This document shows positions 50,340-58,967 of a stretch of DNA of 64,000 bases, piece by piece. How positions within the stretch are numbered: the stretch's first letter is position 1; each line of letters begins with the position of its first letter. The notes below the pieces were generated by a model. It saw nothing but the letters and a program-made list of their open reading frames with translations, did not search any database and was not told where the DNA came from. This stretch comes from Fodinibacter sp963833495 (lineage in GTDB: Bacteria > Actinomycetota > Actinomycetes > Actinomycetales > Dermatophilaceae). The stretch is taken from assembly GCA_963833495.1 (NCBI GenBank), contig CAWHYJ010000011.1, forward strand, positions 372,001 through 436,000, in the 5' to 3' direction. The position numbers and the translations under genes were made by a program.

Positions 50340-51875
50340 ATGACTGAGACGACGGTCGCCGCCACCAAGCGGCTCGGGGTCGAGACCACTGGTATCGAGA
50401 TCATCGACGAGGCGGAGCGGACGGCTGCGCCCCGCGACCTGTTCTGGCCGTGGTTCGCTGCCAACGTGTCGGTGTTCGGCATCTCCTATGCCGCGTTCGT
50501 GCTCGGCTTCGGGGTCTCCTTCTGGCAGGCGGCCCTGGTCACCGTCGTGGGGGTCGTCGTCTCGTTCGCGCTGTGCGGCATCATCGCCATCGCCGGCAAG
50601 CGCGGGTCGGCGCCGACCATGATCCTGTCGCGAGCTGCCTTCGGGGTCACCGGGCAGAAGGTGCCGGGCGTCATCTCGTGGCTGACATCGATCGGCTGGG
50701 AGACCTTCCTGGCGATCCTGGCGGTGCTCGCCACCTCGACGATCTTCGAGCAGCTCGGCTGGGGCGGCGGCACAGCGACCAAGATCGTGGCGGCCGCGGT
50801 GGTCGCCCTGCTCATCGTCGCGGCCTCGGTGGCCGGCTACCACATCATCATGCGGATGCAGTCGGTGCTCACCTGGGTCACCGGCATCGTCACCGTCGGC
50901 TACATCCTGCTCACCCTCAACCACGTCGACTGGAGCGCGGTGCAGTCGCTCCCGAGCGGCCCCCCGCAGGCCGTCGTCGGAGCGCTCGTGCTGGTGATGA
51001 CCGGCTTCGGCCTGGGCTGGATCAACATCGCCGCCGACTGGTCGCGCTACCAGCGGCGCGACGCCTCGGGCGCGGCCATCGTCGGGTGGAACACCTTCGG
51101 CGGTGCCGTCGCACCCGTCATCCTCGTGATCTACGGTCTGTTGCTGGCGGGGTCCGACCCGGCGCTCAAGGACGGCATCGCCGCCGACCCGATCGGCACC
51201 CTGGCGACCCTGCTGCCGCAGTGGCTGCTCGTGCCGTTCCTCATCGCCGTCATCCTGTCTCTGGTCTCCGGCGCCGTGCTCGGCATCTACTCCTCCGGCC
51301 TGACCCTGCTCTCGCTCGGTGTGCGCATCCCCCGGCCGGCCGCGGCGCTGGTCGACGGCGTCATCCTCACCCTCGGGACGATCTGGGTGGTGTTCTTCGC
51401 CGAGAGCTTCATCGGCCCGTTCCAGAGCTTCCTCATCACCCTCGGCGTGCCGCTGGCCTCGTGGGCGGGGATCATGATCGCGGACATCGCCCTGCGCAAG
51501 CGCGACTACGACGACAACGACCTCTTCGACGCGCGGGGCCGCTACGGCTCGTTCGACTGGGTCTCGATCGGCACCATGGTGGTCGCCTCGGTGCTCGGCT
51601 GGGGGCTGGTCGTCAACAGCTTCGCCACGGATGCCGCGTGGAACAACTGGCAGGGCTACCTGCTGGAGCCCTTCGGGATGGGCACCTACGTCACCGAGGG
51701 TGAGGGCGCCCCGTTCTGGGACGGCAACTGGCCCTACTCCAACATCGGCGTGCTGCTCGCCCTGGTGCTGAGCTTCGTGGTCACCTACTTCTTCCGGCGT
51801 GCCAAGGTGCGCCGGCAGGAGGCCGCCGCGCCCTCGAGCTCGGCCACGGTGCAGGACCGCGAGCCGGCCCGGTGA
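50340..51875 (+). CDS. NCS1 family cytosine/purine-type permease
   Basis: The 511-residue protein has about 12 membrane helices. NCS1 features include RDLFWPWFAANVSVFGISYAAF, GKRGSAPTMILSRAAFGVTGQKVPG, TGFGLGWINIAADWSRYQ and IADIALRKRDYDDNDLFD. This family imports cytosine, purines, allantoin, hydantoins or thiamine precursors by Na+ or H+ symport. It is coupled by a GTGA overlap to a cysteine hydrolase, so an amide-containing nucleobase derivative is a likely substrate. ATG 50340 is probably leaderless; ATG 50328 is in frame but overlaps the -10. Confidence 0.88.
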   Translation: MTETTVAATKRLGVETTGIEIIDEAERTAAPRDLFWPWFAANVSVFGISYAAFVLGFGVSFWQAALVTVVGVVVSFALCGIIAIAGKRGSAPTMILSRAAFGVTGQKVPGVISWLTSIGWETFLAILAVLATSTIFEQLGWGGGTATKIVAAAVVALLIVAASVAGYHIIMRMQSVLTWVTGIVTVGYILLTLNHVDWSAVQSLPSGPPQAVVGALVLVMTGFGLGWINIAADWSRYQRRDASGAAIVGWNTFGGAVAPVILVIYGLLLAGSDPALKDGIAADPIGTLATLLPQWLLVPFLIAVILSLVSGAVLGIYSSGLTLLSLGVRIPRPAAALVDGVILTLGTIWVVFFAESFIGPFQSFLITLGVPLASWAGIMIADIALRKRDYDDNDLFDARGRYGSFDWVSIGTMVVASVLGWGLVVNSFATDAAWNNWQGYLLEPFGMGTYVTEGEGAPFWDGNWPYSNIGVLLALVLSFVVTYFFRRAKVRRQEAAAPSSSATVQDREPAR

Positions 51876-52411
51876 CCGAGGCGCTCGGCGGTGGCGACGG
51901 CTGGCTGGTCGTCGTCGACCCGCAGGCGGTCTTCGCCGACCCTAGTACCTCGCCGTGGGGCTCGCCGATGTGGGCGGCCACGGTGCCGCGCATCGCCGAG
52001 CTCGCGGCATCCTTCGGTCGTTCGCGGACCGTGGTCACCCGCTTCGTGGCCGACCCCGGGCTCGGCGGGTCGTGGGAGCCCTACTACCGGGACTGGCCGT
52101 TCGCGCTGGTGCCCGCAACGGACCCGCTGTATGCGGTGGTCCCCGAGCTGGCCGACGTCGCCGACCAGGTGGTCACGGCCGGCACGTTCGGGAAGTGGCC
52201 GGTGCTGCGCGAGCTCATCGGCGCGGACGCCCACCTCACGCTGACCGGTGTCGCCACCGACTGCTGCGTGCTCTCGACCGCACTACCCGCCGCGGATGCC
52301 GGGGCCACGGTGCGCGTGGTGCGCGACGGGTGCGCGGGGTCGACCCCGGAGAACCACGAGCGAGCCCTCGCCGCGATGGCCCTCTACGCCCCCCAGATCA
52401 CCATCGTCTGA
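51872..52411 (+). CDS. isochorismatase-like cysteine hydrolase
   Basis: The 179-residue protein has the Asp-Lys-Cys triad of the family: Asp16 (VVVDPQAVF), Lys108 (AGTFGKWP) and Cys132 (VATDCCVLSTALPAADAG). It therefore hydrolyses amides such as ureidoacrylate, carbamoylsarcosine, biuret or nicotinamide. GTG 51872 overlaps the permease stop. The pairing suggests hydrolysis of the imported compound; the compound itself is unknown. The ending ALYAPQITIV is typical of the family. Confidence 0.85.
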   Translation: MTEALGGGDGWLVVVDPQAVFADPSTSPWGSPMWAATVPRIAELAASFGRSRTVVTRFVADPGLGGSWEPYYRDWPFALVPATDPLYAVVPELADVADQVVTAGTFGKWPVLRELIGADAHLTLTGVATDCCVLSTALPAADAGATVRVVRDGCAGSTPENHERALAAMALYAPQITIV

Positions 52412-52428
52412 CCCTGGTCTTCCCCGGG

Positions 52429-53559
52429 TCAGGGGGCGGGGTGCTCGCCGACGACCTGCACCGACCCGCCGTCGACGCCCTTGGCACCACGCACGACCTC
52501 GACGCCGTCCTCGACCGGTGCGCCGTCGGCGGCGGTGACCTCGCCCATCACCCAGGTGTGGATGCCGCGCGCCTCCAGCAGCGCGGTGGCCGCGTCGACG
52601 CCACCGGCCGGCAGCACGGCCACGAAGCCGACGCCCATGTTGAGGGTGCGCTCGAGGTCGGCCCGGGGCACCGACCCGAGCGCGCCGACCGTGCCGAACA
52701 CCGGCGGTGGCGTCCAGGTGGAGCGGTCCAGCCGGGCGTGCACGCTGGGCGGCAGCACGCGGGCGAGGTTGGCCGCCAGCCCGCCGCCGGTGACGTGCGA
52801 GAGGGCGTGGATGTCGACGGCATCCGAGCGCACCAGGTCGAGCAGGTCGGCAGAGTAGACGCGCGTCGGCTCGAGCAGCTCCTCGCCGAGGGTGCGGCCG
52901 AACTCGTCGACGTGCCGGTCCAGGGCCCAGCCGGCGTGGGCGATGACCCGCCGCACCAGGGAGTAGCCGTTGGAGTGCAGCCCGCTGCTCGCGAGGCCGA
53001 GCACGACGTCACCGGCGGCGACCCGCTGCGGGCCGAGCACGGCATCCCGCTCGACGACGCCGGTGGCGGCGCCGGCCACGTCGTACTCGTCGGGGTCCAG
53101 CAGGCCGGGGTGCTCGGCGGTCTCGCCGCCGATCAGCGCGACCCTTGCCTGGGCGCACGCCGCGGCGATGCCCGAGACGATGGCGGCGATCCGCTCGGGC
53201 ACGACCTTGCCGCAGGCGATGTAGTCGGTCATGAACAGCGGCTCCGCGCCACAGACCACGATGTCGTCGACCACCATCCCCACCAGGTCGAACCCGATGG
53301 TGTCGTGCCGGTCGAGCGCCTGGGCGATGGCGACCTTGGTGCCGACGCCGTCGGTGGAGGTGGCGAGCACCGGGTGGGCGTAGTCCTTCAGCGCGCTGGC
53401 GTCGAACATGCCGGCGAAGCCGCCCAGCCCACCCAGCACCTCGGGCCGCGTCGCACGGCGGACGCTGGCCTTCATCAGCTCGACGGCCCGGTCACCGGCC
53501 TCGACGTCGACGCCGGCCCCGGCATACGTGATGGACGTCGGCTGCTCGGTGTCGCTCAC
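52429..53559 (-). CDS. purM: phosphoribosylformylglycinamidine cyclo-ligase
   Basis: The 376-residue protein has ITYAGAGVDVEAGDRAVELMK, GGFAGMFDAS, PVLATSTDGVGTKVAIAQAL, DLVGMVVDDIVVCGAEPLFMTDY, ALIGGETAEHPG, LGLASSGLHSNGYSLVR and HVTGGGLAANLARVLP. These are the PurM (AIR synthetase) blocks. It closes the imidazole ring in step five of purine synthesis using ATP. GTG 53559 is the only family-consistent start. It stands alone, convergent to the hydrolase gene. Confidence 0.94.
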   Translation of the reverse strand: MSDTEQPTSITYAGAGVDVEAGDRAVELMKASVRRATRPEVLGGLGGFAGMFDASALKDYAHPVLATSTDGVGTKVAIAQALDRHDTIGFDLVGMVVDDIVVCGAEPLFMTDYIACGKVVPERIAAIVSGIAAACAQARVALIGGETAEHPGLLDPDEYDVAGAATGVVERDAVLGPQRVAAGDVVLGLASSGLHSNGYSLVRRVIAHAGWALDRHVDEFGRTLGEELLEPTRVYSADLLDLVRSDAVDIHALSHVTGGGLAANLARVLPPSVHARLDRSTWTPPPVFGTVGALGSVPRADLERTLNMGVGFVAVLPAGGVDAATALLEARGIHTWVMGEVTAADGAPVEDGVEVVRGAKGVDGGSVQVVGEHPAP

Positions 53560-53763
53560 GCGGCGAAGCCTACCGGCGGCCCGCGCGCCCGTTCGGCGGG
53601 CCGGGGCTCAGCGGACCGGGTCGTCGGGAGCGGTGGCCAGCCCGGTGGCCGCGGGGGTCGAGTCGCACTCGAGCACCCAGAGCCGGGTGTCGCGCAGCCG
53701 CCGGTCCGATGACAGCCGTCCGGGCGTGCAGCCCGCCCCGGCGGCCTCGATGCACCGGGCGGG

Positions 53764-55206
53764 TCAGAGTGACTTGAGGATGTCCTCGACCCGGTCCTTG
53801 GCGTCACCGAACAGCATCTGGGTGTTCTCCTTGAAGAACAGCGGGTTCTGCACGCCGGCATAGCCGGTGGCCATCGACCGCTTGAACACGATGACGTTCT
53901 CGGCCTCCCAGACCCGGATGACCGGCATCCCGGCGATCGGTGAGGTGGGGTCCTCGGCGGCCGCGGGGTTGACCGTGTCGTTGGCACCGATCACGAGCAC
54001 GACGTCGACGTCCTTGAGGTCGTCGTTGACCTCGTCCATCTCGAGCACGATGTCGTAGGGCACCTTGGCCTCGGCGAGCAGCACGTTCATGTGCCCGGGC
54101 AGCCGACCGGCGACCGGGTGGATCGCGAACTTCACGTCGATGCCGCGCTCGCGCAGCTTCTTGGTCAGGTCGGCGACGGGGTACTGCGCCTGGGCCACGG
54201 CCATCCCGTAGCCGGGCGTGATGACGACCGACCGGGCGCTGGTGAGCATGTCTGCGGCGCCCTCGGCGGTGATCTCGCGGTGCTCCCCGTAGTCGACGTC
54301 GGCGGCGATCGTGCCGCCCTCGACGCCGAACCCGCCGGCGATGACCGAGATGAACGAGCGGTTCATCGCCTTGCACATGATGTAGCTCAGGTAGGCACCC
54401 GAGGAGCCCACGAGCGCGCCGGTGATGATGAGCAGGTCGTTGCCGAGCAGGAAGCCCGCGGCGGCCGCGGCCCAGCCGGAGTAGCTGTTGAGCATCGACA
54501 CCACGACGGGCATGTCGCCGCCGCCGATCGAGGCCACCAGGTGCCACCCCAGCGCCAGGGCGATCAGCGTGACGACGCCGAGCAGCGAGGCCCTCAGCGC
54601 CACGGCGTCCTGGGGGACCAGCACGTAGATGACGGTGATCACGAGGAACGCGCCGATGGCCCCGAGGTTGATCCAGTTGTGCCCGGGCAGCATCAGCGGC
54701 GCCGACTTGATCCGTGCCGACAGCTTCAGGAACGCCACGATCGAGCCGGTGAAGGTGACCGCGCCGATGAAGACACCGACCATCACCTCGACCGAGTGGA
54801 TGCCGGGGTAGAGCGCCTTCTCGTACGAGGAGTTCCAGCCCACCAGCACGGCGGCCAGGCCGACGAAGGAGTGCAGCATCGCGATCAGCTCGGGCATGCC
54901 GGTCATCTCGACCTTGCGCGCCCGGTCGAGACCGATCGCGGCGCCGATGCCCATCGCGGCCAGGATCATCGCCAGCCCGAACCAGCCGGAGCCCTCGATG
55001 CCGACGGTGAACCCGCCGGTCTCGGCGACCTTGACCCCGCCGGTGGCGGCCCAGATGGTGGCCACCAGGGCGATGGCCATGCCGATGATGCCGAACCGGT
55101 TGCCGGCGCGTGCGGTGTCGTGCCGCGACAGCCCGGCCAGCGCGAGGATGAAGGCCAGCCCCGCGACGATGTAGGCGCCCTGCACCAGGGTGACGGGGAG
55201 CGTCAT
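53764..55206 (-). CDS. pntB: NAD(P) transhydrogenase subunit beta
   Basis: The 480-residue protein has nine or so membrane helices (residues 1-260), including MLHSFVGLAAVLVGWNSSYE and MLNSYSGWAAAAAGFLLGN. The soluble NADP-binding domain III follows with VVITPGYGMAVAQAQYPVADL, FAIHPVAGRLPGHMNVLLAEA, VVLVIGANDTVNPAA and VIVFKRSMATGYAGVQNPLFF. PntB with PntA forms the proton-pumping transhydrogenase that makes NADPH from NADH. ATG 55206 overlaps the pntA stop (ATGA). The frame after the stop stays open to 53608 with coding-like GC3, noted under rejected items. Confidence 0.95.
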   Translation of the reverse strand: MTLPVTLVQGAYIVAGLAFILALAGLSRHDTARAGNRFGIIGMAIALVATIWAATGGVKVAETGGFTVGIEGSGWFGLAMILAAMGIGAAIGLDRARKVEMTGMPELIAMLHSFVGLAAVLVGWNSSYEKALYPGIHSVEVMVGVFIGAVTFTGSIVAFLKLSARIKSAPLMLPGHNWINLGAIGAFLVITVIYVLVPQDAVALRASLLGVVTLIALALGWHLVASIGGGDMPVVVSMLNSYSGWAAAAAGFLLGNDLLIITGALVGSSGAYLSYIMCKAMNRSFISVIAGGFGVEGGTIAADVDYGEHREITAEGAADMLTSARSVVITPGYGMAVAQAQYPVADLTKKLRERGIDVKFAIHPVAGRLPGHMNVLLAEAKVPYDIVLEMDEVNDDLKDVDVVLVIGANDTVNPAAAEDPTSPIAGMPVIRVWEAENVIVFKRSMATGYAGVQNPLFFKENTQMLFGDAKDRVEDILKSL

Positions 55207-56744
55207 CGGGCAGGCTCCTCACGCTTGAACATCTCGAGCATTCGGGCCGTGACGCGGAACCCACCGAAGACGTTGATGCTCGCCACAAGGGTCGCGACGA
55301 ACGCGAGCACCGTGACGGCGACGCTGCCGTGGCCGATCTGCAGGATCGCGCCCACGACGATGATGCCGCTGATCGCGTTGGTGACCGACATCAGCGGGGT
55401 GTGCAGCGCGTGGTGCACGTTGCCGATCACGTAGAACCCGATGACCACCGAGAGCATGAAGACCATGAAGTGCCCGAGGAAGGGGGCCGGCGAGACCGCC
55501 GCAACCAGCAGGAACACCGCCGCCGCCAGCCCCATGTAGCCCAGCCGCCGGTTCGCGCTCATCGGCACCTTGGCCGGCTTCGGCTCCACGGGCGCAGCCA
55601 CGGCAGCGGCCGGAGCAGCCGACACCTGCACTGCCGGCGGCGGCCAGAGCACCTCGCCGTCGCGCACCACGGTCATGCCGCGCTGCACCGGGTCGTCGAG
55701 GTCGAGGGCGAACTCGCCCTCCTTGTCCGGGGTGACCAGCTTGAGCAGGTTGACCAGGTTGGTGCCGAACAGCTGCGAGGCCTGGGTGGGCAGCCGCCCC
55801 GGCAGGTCGGTGTAGCCCAGGATCGTGACGCCGTTGGCGGTGACCACCTTCTGGTCGGCCACCGAGCCGGCGACGTTGCCGCCGTTGGAGGCAGCCATGT
55901 CGACCACCACCGAGCCGGGCTTCATCGAGGCCACCATGTCCTCGGTGATCAGCCGCGGCGCCGGGCGCCCCGGGATCAGCGCCGTGGTGATCAGGATGTC
56001 GACGTCCGCGGCCTGCGCGGCGTACATCTCCGCTGCCTTGGCGTCGAAGTCGGCACTGGTCTCCTTGGCGTAGCCGTCGGCCGACGGCGCCGCCTGCTCG
56101 ATGTCGATGCGCAGGAACTCCGCCCCCATCGACTCGACCTGCTCCCCCACCTCGGGGCGCGCGTCGAACGCGCGGACCACGGCACCCAGCGAGGATGCCG
56201 TGCCGATGGCGGCCAGCCCGGCCACGCCGGCGCCGACCACCAGGACCTTGGCCGGCGGGACCTTGCCCGCCGCGGTGACCTGACCGGTGAAGAACGAGCC
56301 GAACTCGTGGGCGGCCTCGACCACCGCGCGGTAGCCGCCGATGTTCGCCATCGACGACAGCACGTCGAGCGACTGGGCGCGCGAGATGCGTGGCACGGCA
56401 TCCATCGCCAGCGCAGTCACCCCACGGGCGGCCAGGGCCTGCACCAGCTCGGGGTTCAGGGCGGGGGCGAGCAACGACACCACCACCTGGCCCGGCCGCA
56501 GCAGCGCGATCTCGGCCTCCGACGGCGCGTTGATCTTCAGCAGCACGTCGGCGTTCCAGACCGCCTCATCGACGACGTCGGCGCCCGCTCGCAGATAGGC
56601 GGCGTCGTCGAAGCTCGACAGGGCCCCCGCCCCCTGCTCCACGAACACGGCATACCCGAGCCCGCGGATGGCCTCCACGGTCTTCGGGGTCGCCGCGACC
56701 CTGGTCTCACCCGGTCGGGTCTCTCTGGGCACTCCGATGCGCAC
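55203..56744 (-). CDS. pntA: NAD(P) transhydrogenase subunit alpha
   Basis: The 513-residue protein has an alanine-dehydrogenase-like NAD domain: MRIGVPRETRPGETRVAATP, LAMDAVPRISRAQSLDVLSSMANIGGYRAV (quoted partly), VLVVGAGVAGLAAIG, VRAFDARPEVGEQ, PRLITEDMVASMKPGSVVVD. A Pro/Ala linker and a C-terminal four-helix membrane domain II (about 405-510) follow, so alpha carries its own membrane part as in E. coli. First gene of pntAB, starting at ATG 56744. Confidence 0.95.
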   Translation of the reverse strand: MRIGVPRETRPGETRVAATPKTVEAIRGLGYAVFVEQGAGALSSFDDAAYLRAGADVVDEAVWNADVLLKINAPSEAEIALLRPGQVVVSLLAPALNPELVQALAARGVTALAMDAVPRISRAQSLDVLSSMANIGGYRAVVEAAHEFGSFFTGQVTAAGKVPPAKVLVVGAGVAGLAAIGTASSLGAVVRAFDARPEVGEQVESMGAEFLRIDIEQAAPSADGYAKETSADFDAKAAEMYAAQAADVDILITTALIPGRPAPRLITEDMVASMKPGSVVVDMAASNGGNVAGSVADQKVVTANGVTILGYTDLPGRLPTQASQLFGTNLVNLLKLVTPDKEGEFALDLDDPVQRGMTVVRDGEVLWPPPAVQVSAAPAAAVAAPVEPKPAKVPMSANRRLGYMGLAAAVFLLVAAVSPAPFLGHFMVFMLSVVIGFYVIGNVHHALHTPLMSVTNAISGIIVVGAILQIGHGSVAVTVLAFVATLVASINVFGGFRVTARMLEMFKREEPAR

Positions 56745-56894
56745 GGCGGTTCCTCTCGGCCAGTCGGTGACTCGAACCTAGCGGGTCTGCCGACGTCGGC
56801 CTACGGAGGGTTGCCTACGTAACGCGTGTCACGACGACCGCGCGACACGCCGGATGTCGGCGTGCCGCGCGGGTGCGTTTCGGCAGGTCTCGGG

Positions 56895-58847
56895 TCAGCC
56901 GTCGGAGCGGCGGAAGCCGCTGCGCTCGGCGGCACCCACGTCGTAGAACCACACGTCCGGCTCGGCGGAGTCGTAGCCGTTGTCGCCGGGCGCGCGGAAC
57001 GTCATGTCGCGGTAACCCTTCACGGGGTGGTCGAGCGGCTGGGCGCCGTCGTCGAGCAGGGCGGCCGAGCCGACGCCGAAGCCACCGTCGCGGATCTCCT
57101 CGAACGCCGAGATCCGGCGGCCCGCGGATGCCGTGCCGCCCGCACCCTGGTCGGATGCGGTGCCGGCGACGCCGGATGCCGTACCCGCGTCGCCGTGGTC
57201 GGCCGCCGTGGCGGGGGTCGCGTCGCCGGCCTCCTGGGCGAGGTCGCTGCGCTCGGCCTCGAGGCGGTCGCCGCGGTCGGAGTTCTCCGCGAGCAGCTCG
57301 CCCTCGTCGGCGGCCCAGTCGCGGGTGGGGGTCGGGTCGAAGCGCTCCTGCGTCGACTCGTCGGCGGCACTGCGGTCGGTGCGGTCGGTCTCGGCGACGG
57401 CCGCGCCGGCCTCGGCGGGCGCGCGGTCGCCGGTGGGCGTGCCGTCGTTCCGCTCGTCCGTGGACCCGTCCCGTCGGACGGTGTCGGCGTCGCCCTCGCG
57501 GTGCGCGACACCGGCATCCGCCTCGTCCGGCGAGACCGGGGCGGTCTGCTCGGAGGCCATGACCGGCTCGGTCGTCGCGTAGGCCTCGGGGTCGCCGATG
57601 ATCGTCATCTCGGCCGGAGCGCCCTCGGTCTGCGCGTGGTCGGAGGTGTGGTCGCCGGACGGAGCCGTGCCGTTGGTTCCGTCGGTGTCACCCGACTCGC
57701 GGTCACGGCGGTCGGTGACGTCCGCGGGGTCGCCGGTGGTGACTGCCCCAGCGTCGGTGTCATCGCGGTGCGTGCCCTCGCCGCTGCCCTCGGTGGTGGC
57801 GCCGTTCGTGCCGTCGGCGCTGCCGTCGGTGGTCGCGGTGCTCGCACCGGGCCCGTTGCCGCCATCGTCGTCGTGCATGGCGCGAGTGGCCGCGTAGGCC
57901 CCGCCCCCGGCCGACGCCGTGGCCGCGGCGCCTCCGGCGTTGAGCCCGTCGTCGTTCCCGGGCTGCTCGGTGGTCTCGGTGCTGGAGTTGTCGCTCATGT
58001 CCGGCTCGCTACCCCGCTCGGGCGCGGCGTAAACCTCGGTCGGCTCGGCGGCCACGTCGTCACGGAAGTCGGCCGCGGAGGCGATCCGCTCGCTCTCCTC
58101 ACCACCGTGCTCGTCCCTGTCAGCGTGCTCGTCCCTGTCACCGTGCTCGTCCCTGTCACCGTGCTGGTCGCTGTCACCGTGCTGGTCGGCCTCACCGCGG
58201 GCGGCCCAGGCCGAGGCACCGGCGGCGGCGCCACCGACCGCCCCGGCTGCCGGTGCCGACGACGCGGCCGCAGGAGCCGCCCACCCGGCGCCGCCGTCGG
58301 CCTCGCCCGCCTCGCGGGCCTCCCGACGCTCCGCGCGCGTCATCGGGAGGTCACCCTCGCCGTCGTCAGCGTTGTCGCTCTCATCGCCGTGGGCGCCGTC
58401 GGTCAGGTCACCGCGCTCGTCCGTGCCGGCATCCGGCTGCGTGGCCGCAGCGCCCGCGTGACCAGCCTCGGACTCGCTCACCGCGGGGTACTGCGACTCC
58501 TTGACGTCGGGGTCGATGTCGTCGGCCCGGCGCATCGTGGCCTCGTAGTCGCGCTGGGTGGCCTCGAGCGCCGCCCGGTGCTGTGCGGCCTCGGCCTCGA
58601 GCCGGGCCGCCTCGCGGGCCCGCTCCTCTGCCTCGACCCGCGCCACCTCGGCGCGCTCGGCGGCCTGGTCGGCGAAGGCGCTCTGACCGGCCATCCCCGC
58701 GGCCAGGGTCTCGGCCTCGGAACGCAGGTTGGCCGCCTCGACGCGGTGGGCGTCGCGCTGTGCCGAGCCCCGCCGCAGCACCACCACGACGATGACGACC
58801 GCCACCAGGATGAGGAGCAGCAGGAGGATCCAGCGGGCGGCCGTCAT
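56895..58847 (-). CDS. membrane-anchored, disordered repeat protein with C-terminal sunset-like domain
   Basis: The 650-residue protein has one N-terminal membrane helix (WILLLLLILVAVVIVVVVL), a coiled coil of Ala/Glu/Arg heptads (about 30-105), and some 470 residues of very acidic, Asp/Gly/Thr-rich sequence that must be disordered. These include six-residue DEHGDR-type repeats. The C-terminus has HPVKGYRDMTFRAPGDNGYD and EPDVWFYDVGAAERSGFRR, close to the 'sunset' domain pattern (YPVKGN...YH.PG..YY..T.PE.WF....A...GFR). Its function is unknown; sunset domains occur at the ends of secreted or envelope proteins. Charge and layout suggest a cell-surface or nucleoid-excluding tether. Confidence 0.75.
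   Translation of the reverse strand: MTAARWILLLLLILVAVVIVVVVLRRGSAQRDAHRVEAANLRSEAETLAAGMAGQSAFADQAAERAEVARVEAEERAREAARLEAEAAQHRAALEATQRDYEATMRRADDIDPDVKESQYPAVSESEAGHAGAAATQPDAGTDERGDLTDGAHGDESDNADDGEGDLPMTRAERREAREAGEADGGAGWAAPAAASSAPAAGAVGGAAAGASAWAARGEADQHGDSDQHGDRDEHGDRDEHADRDEHGGEESERIASAADFRDDVAAEPTEVYAAPERGSEPDMSDNSSTETTEQPGNDDGLNAGGAAATASAGGGAYAATRAMHDDDGGNGPGASTATTDGSADGTNGATTEGSGEGTHRDDTDAGAVTTGDPADVTDRRDRESGDTDGTNGTAPSGDHTSDHAQTEGAPAEMTIIGDPEAYATTEPVMASEQTAPVSPDEADAGVAHREGDADTVRRDGSTDERNDGTPTGDRAPAEAGAAVAETDRTDRSAADESTQERFDPTPTRDWAADEGELLAENSDRGDRLEAERSDLAQEAGDATPATAADHGDAGTASGVAGTASDQGAGGTASAGRRISAFEEIRDGGFGVGSAALLDDGAQPLDHPVKGYRDMTFRAPGDNGYDSAEPDVWFYDVGAAERSGFRRSDG
58104..58188. 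repeat. 18-bp tandem repeats inside the sunset-protein gene
   Basis: The unit TGCTCGTCCCTGTCACCG and near copies recur about five times between 58104 and 58188. On the minus strand they encode the repeated D-(E/Q)-H-(G/A)-D-(R/S) hexapeptide. Such in-frame repeats can vary in copy number between strains. Confidence 0.75.
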
Positions 58848-58967
58848 GGCGGGGGGTCCTGTCGTCGGGGGTGCCCCGGGGGGCGATCTCGCGGCACAAC
58901 CTACCGCCCGAGCAGCGCCGGGAGCGGGACAGGTGCGACCCCCAACCCGAGGAGGCCGCGCGGGGGT

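Noticed and set aside
53608..53763. In-frame extension after the pntB stop with coding-like GC3 (ends LATAPDDPVR)
   Set aside because: There is no start codon with a ribosome site, PntB has a complete natural C-terminus, and no family match; possibly a relic or chance.
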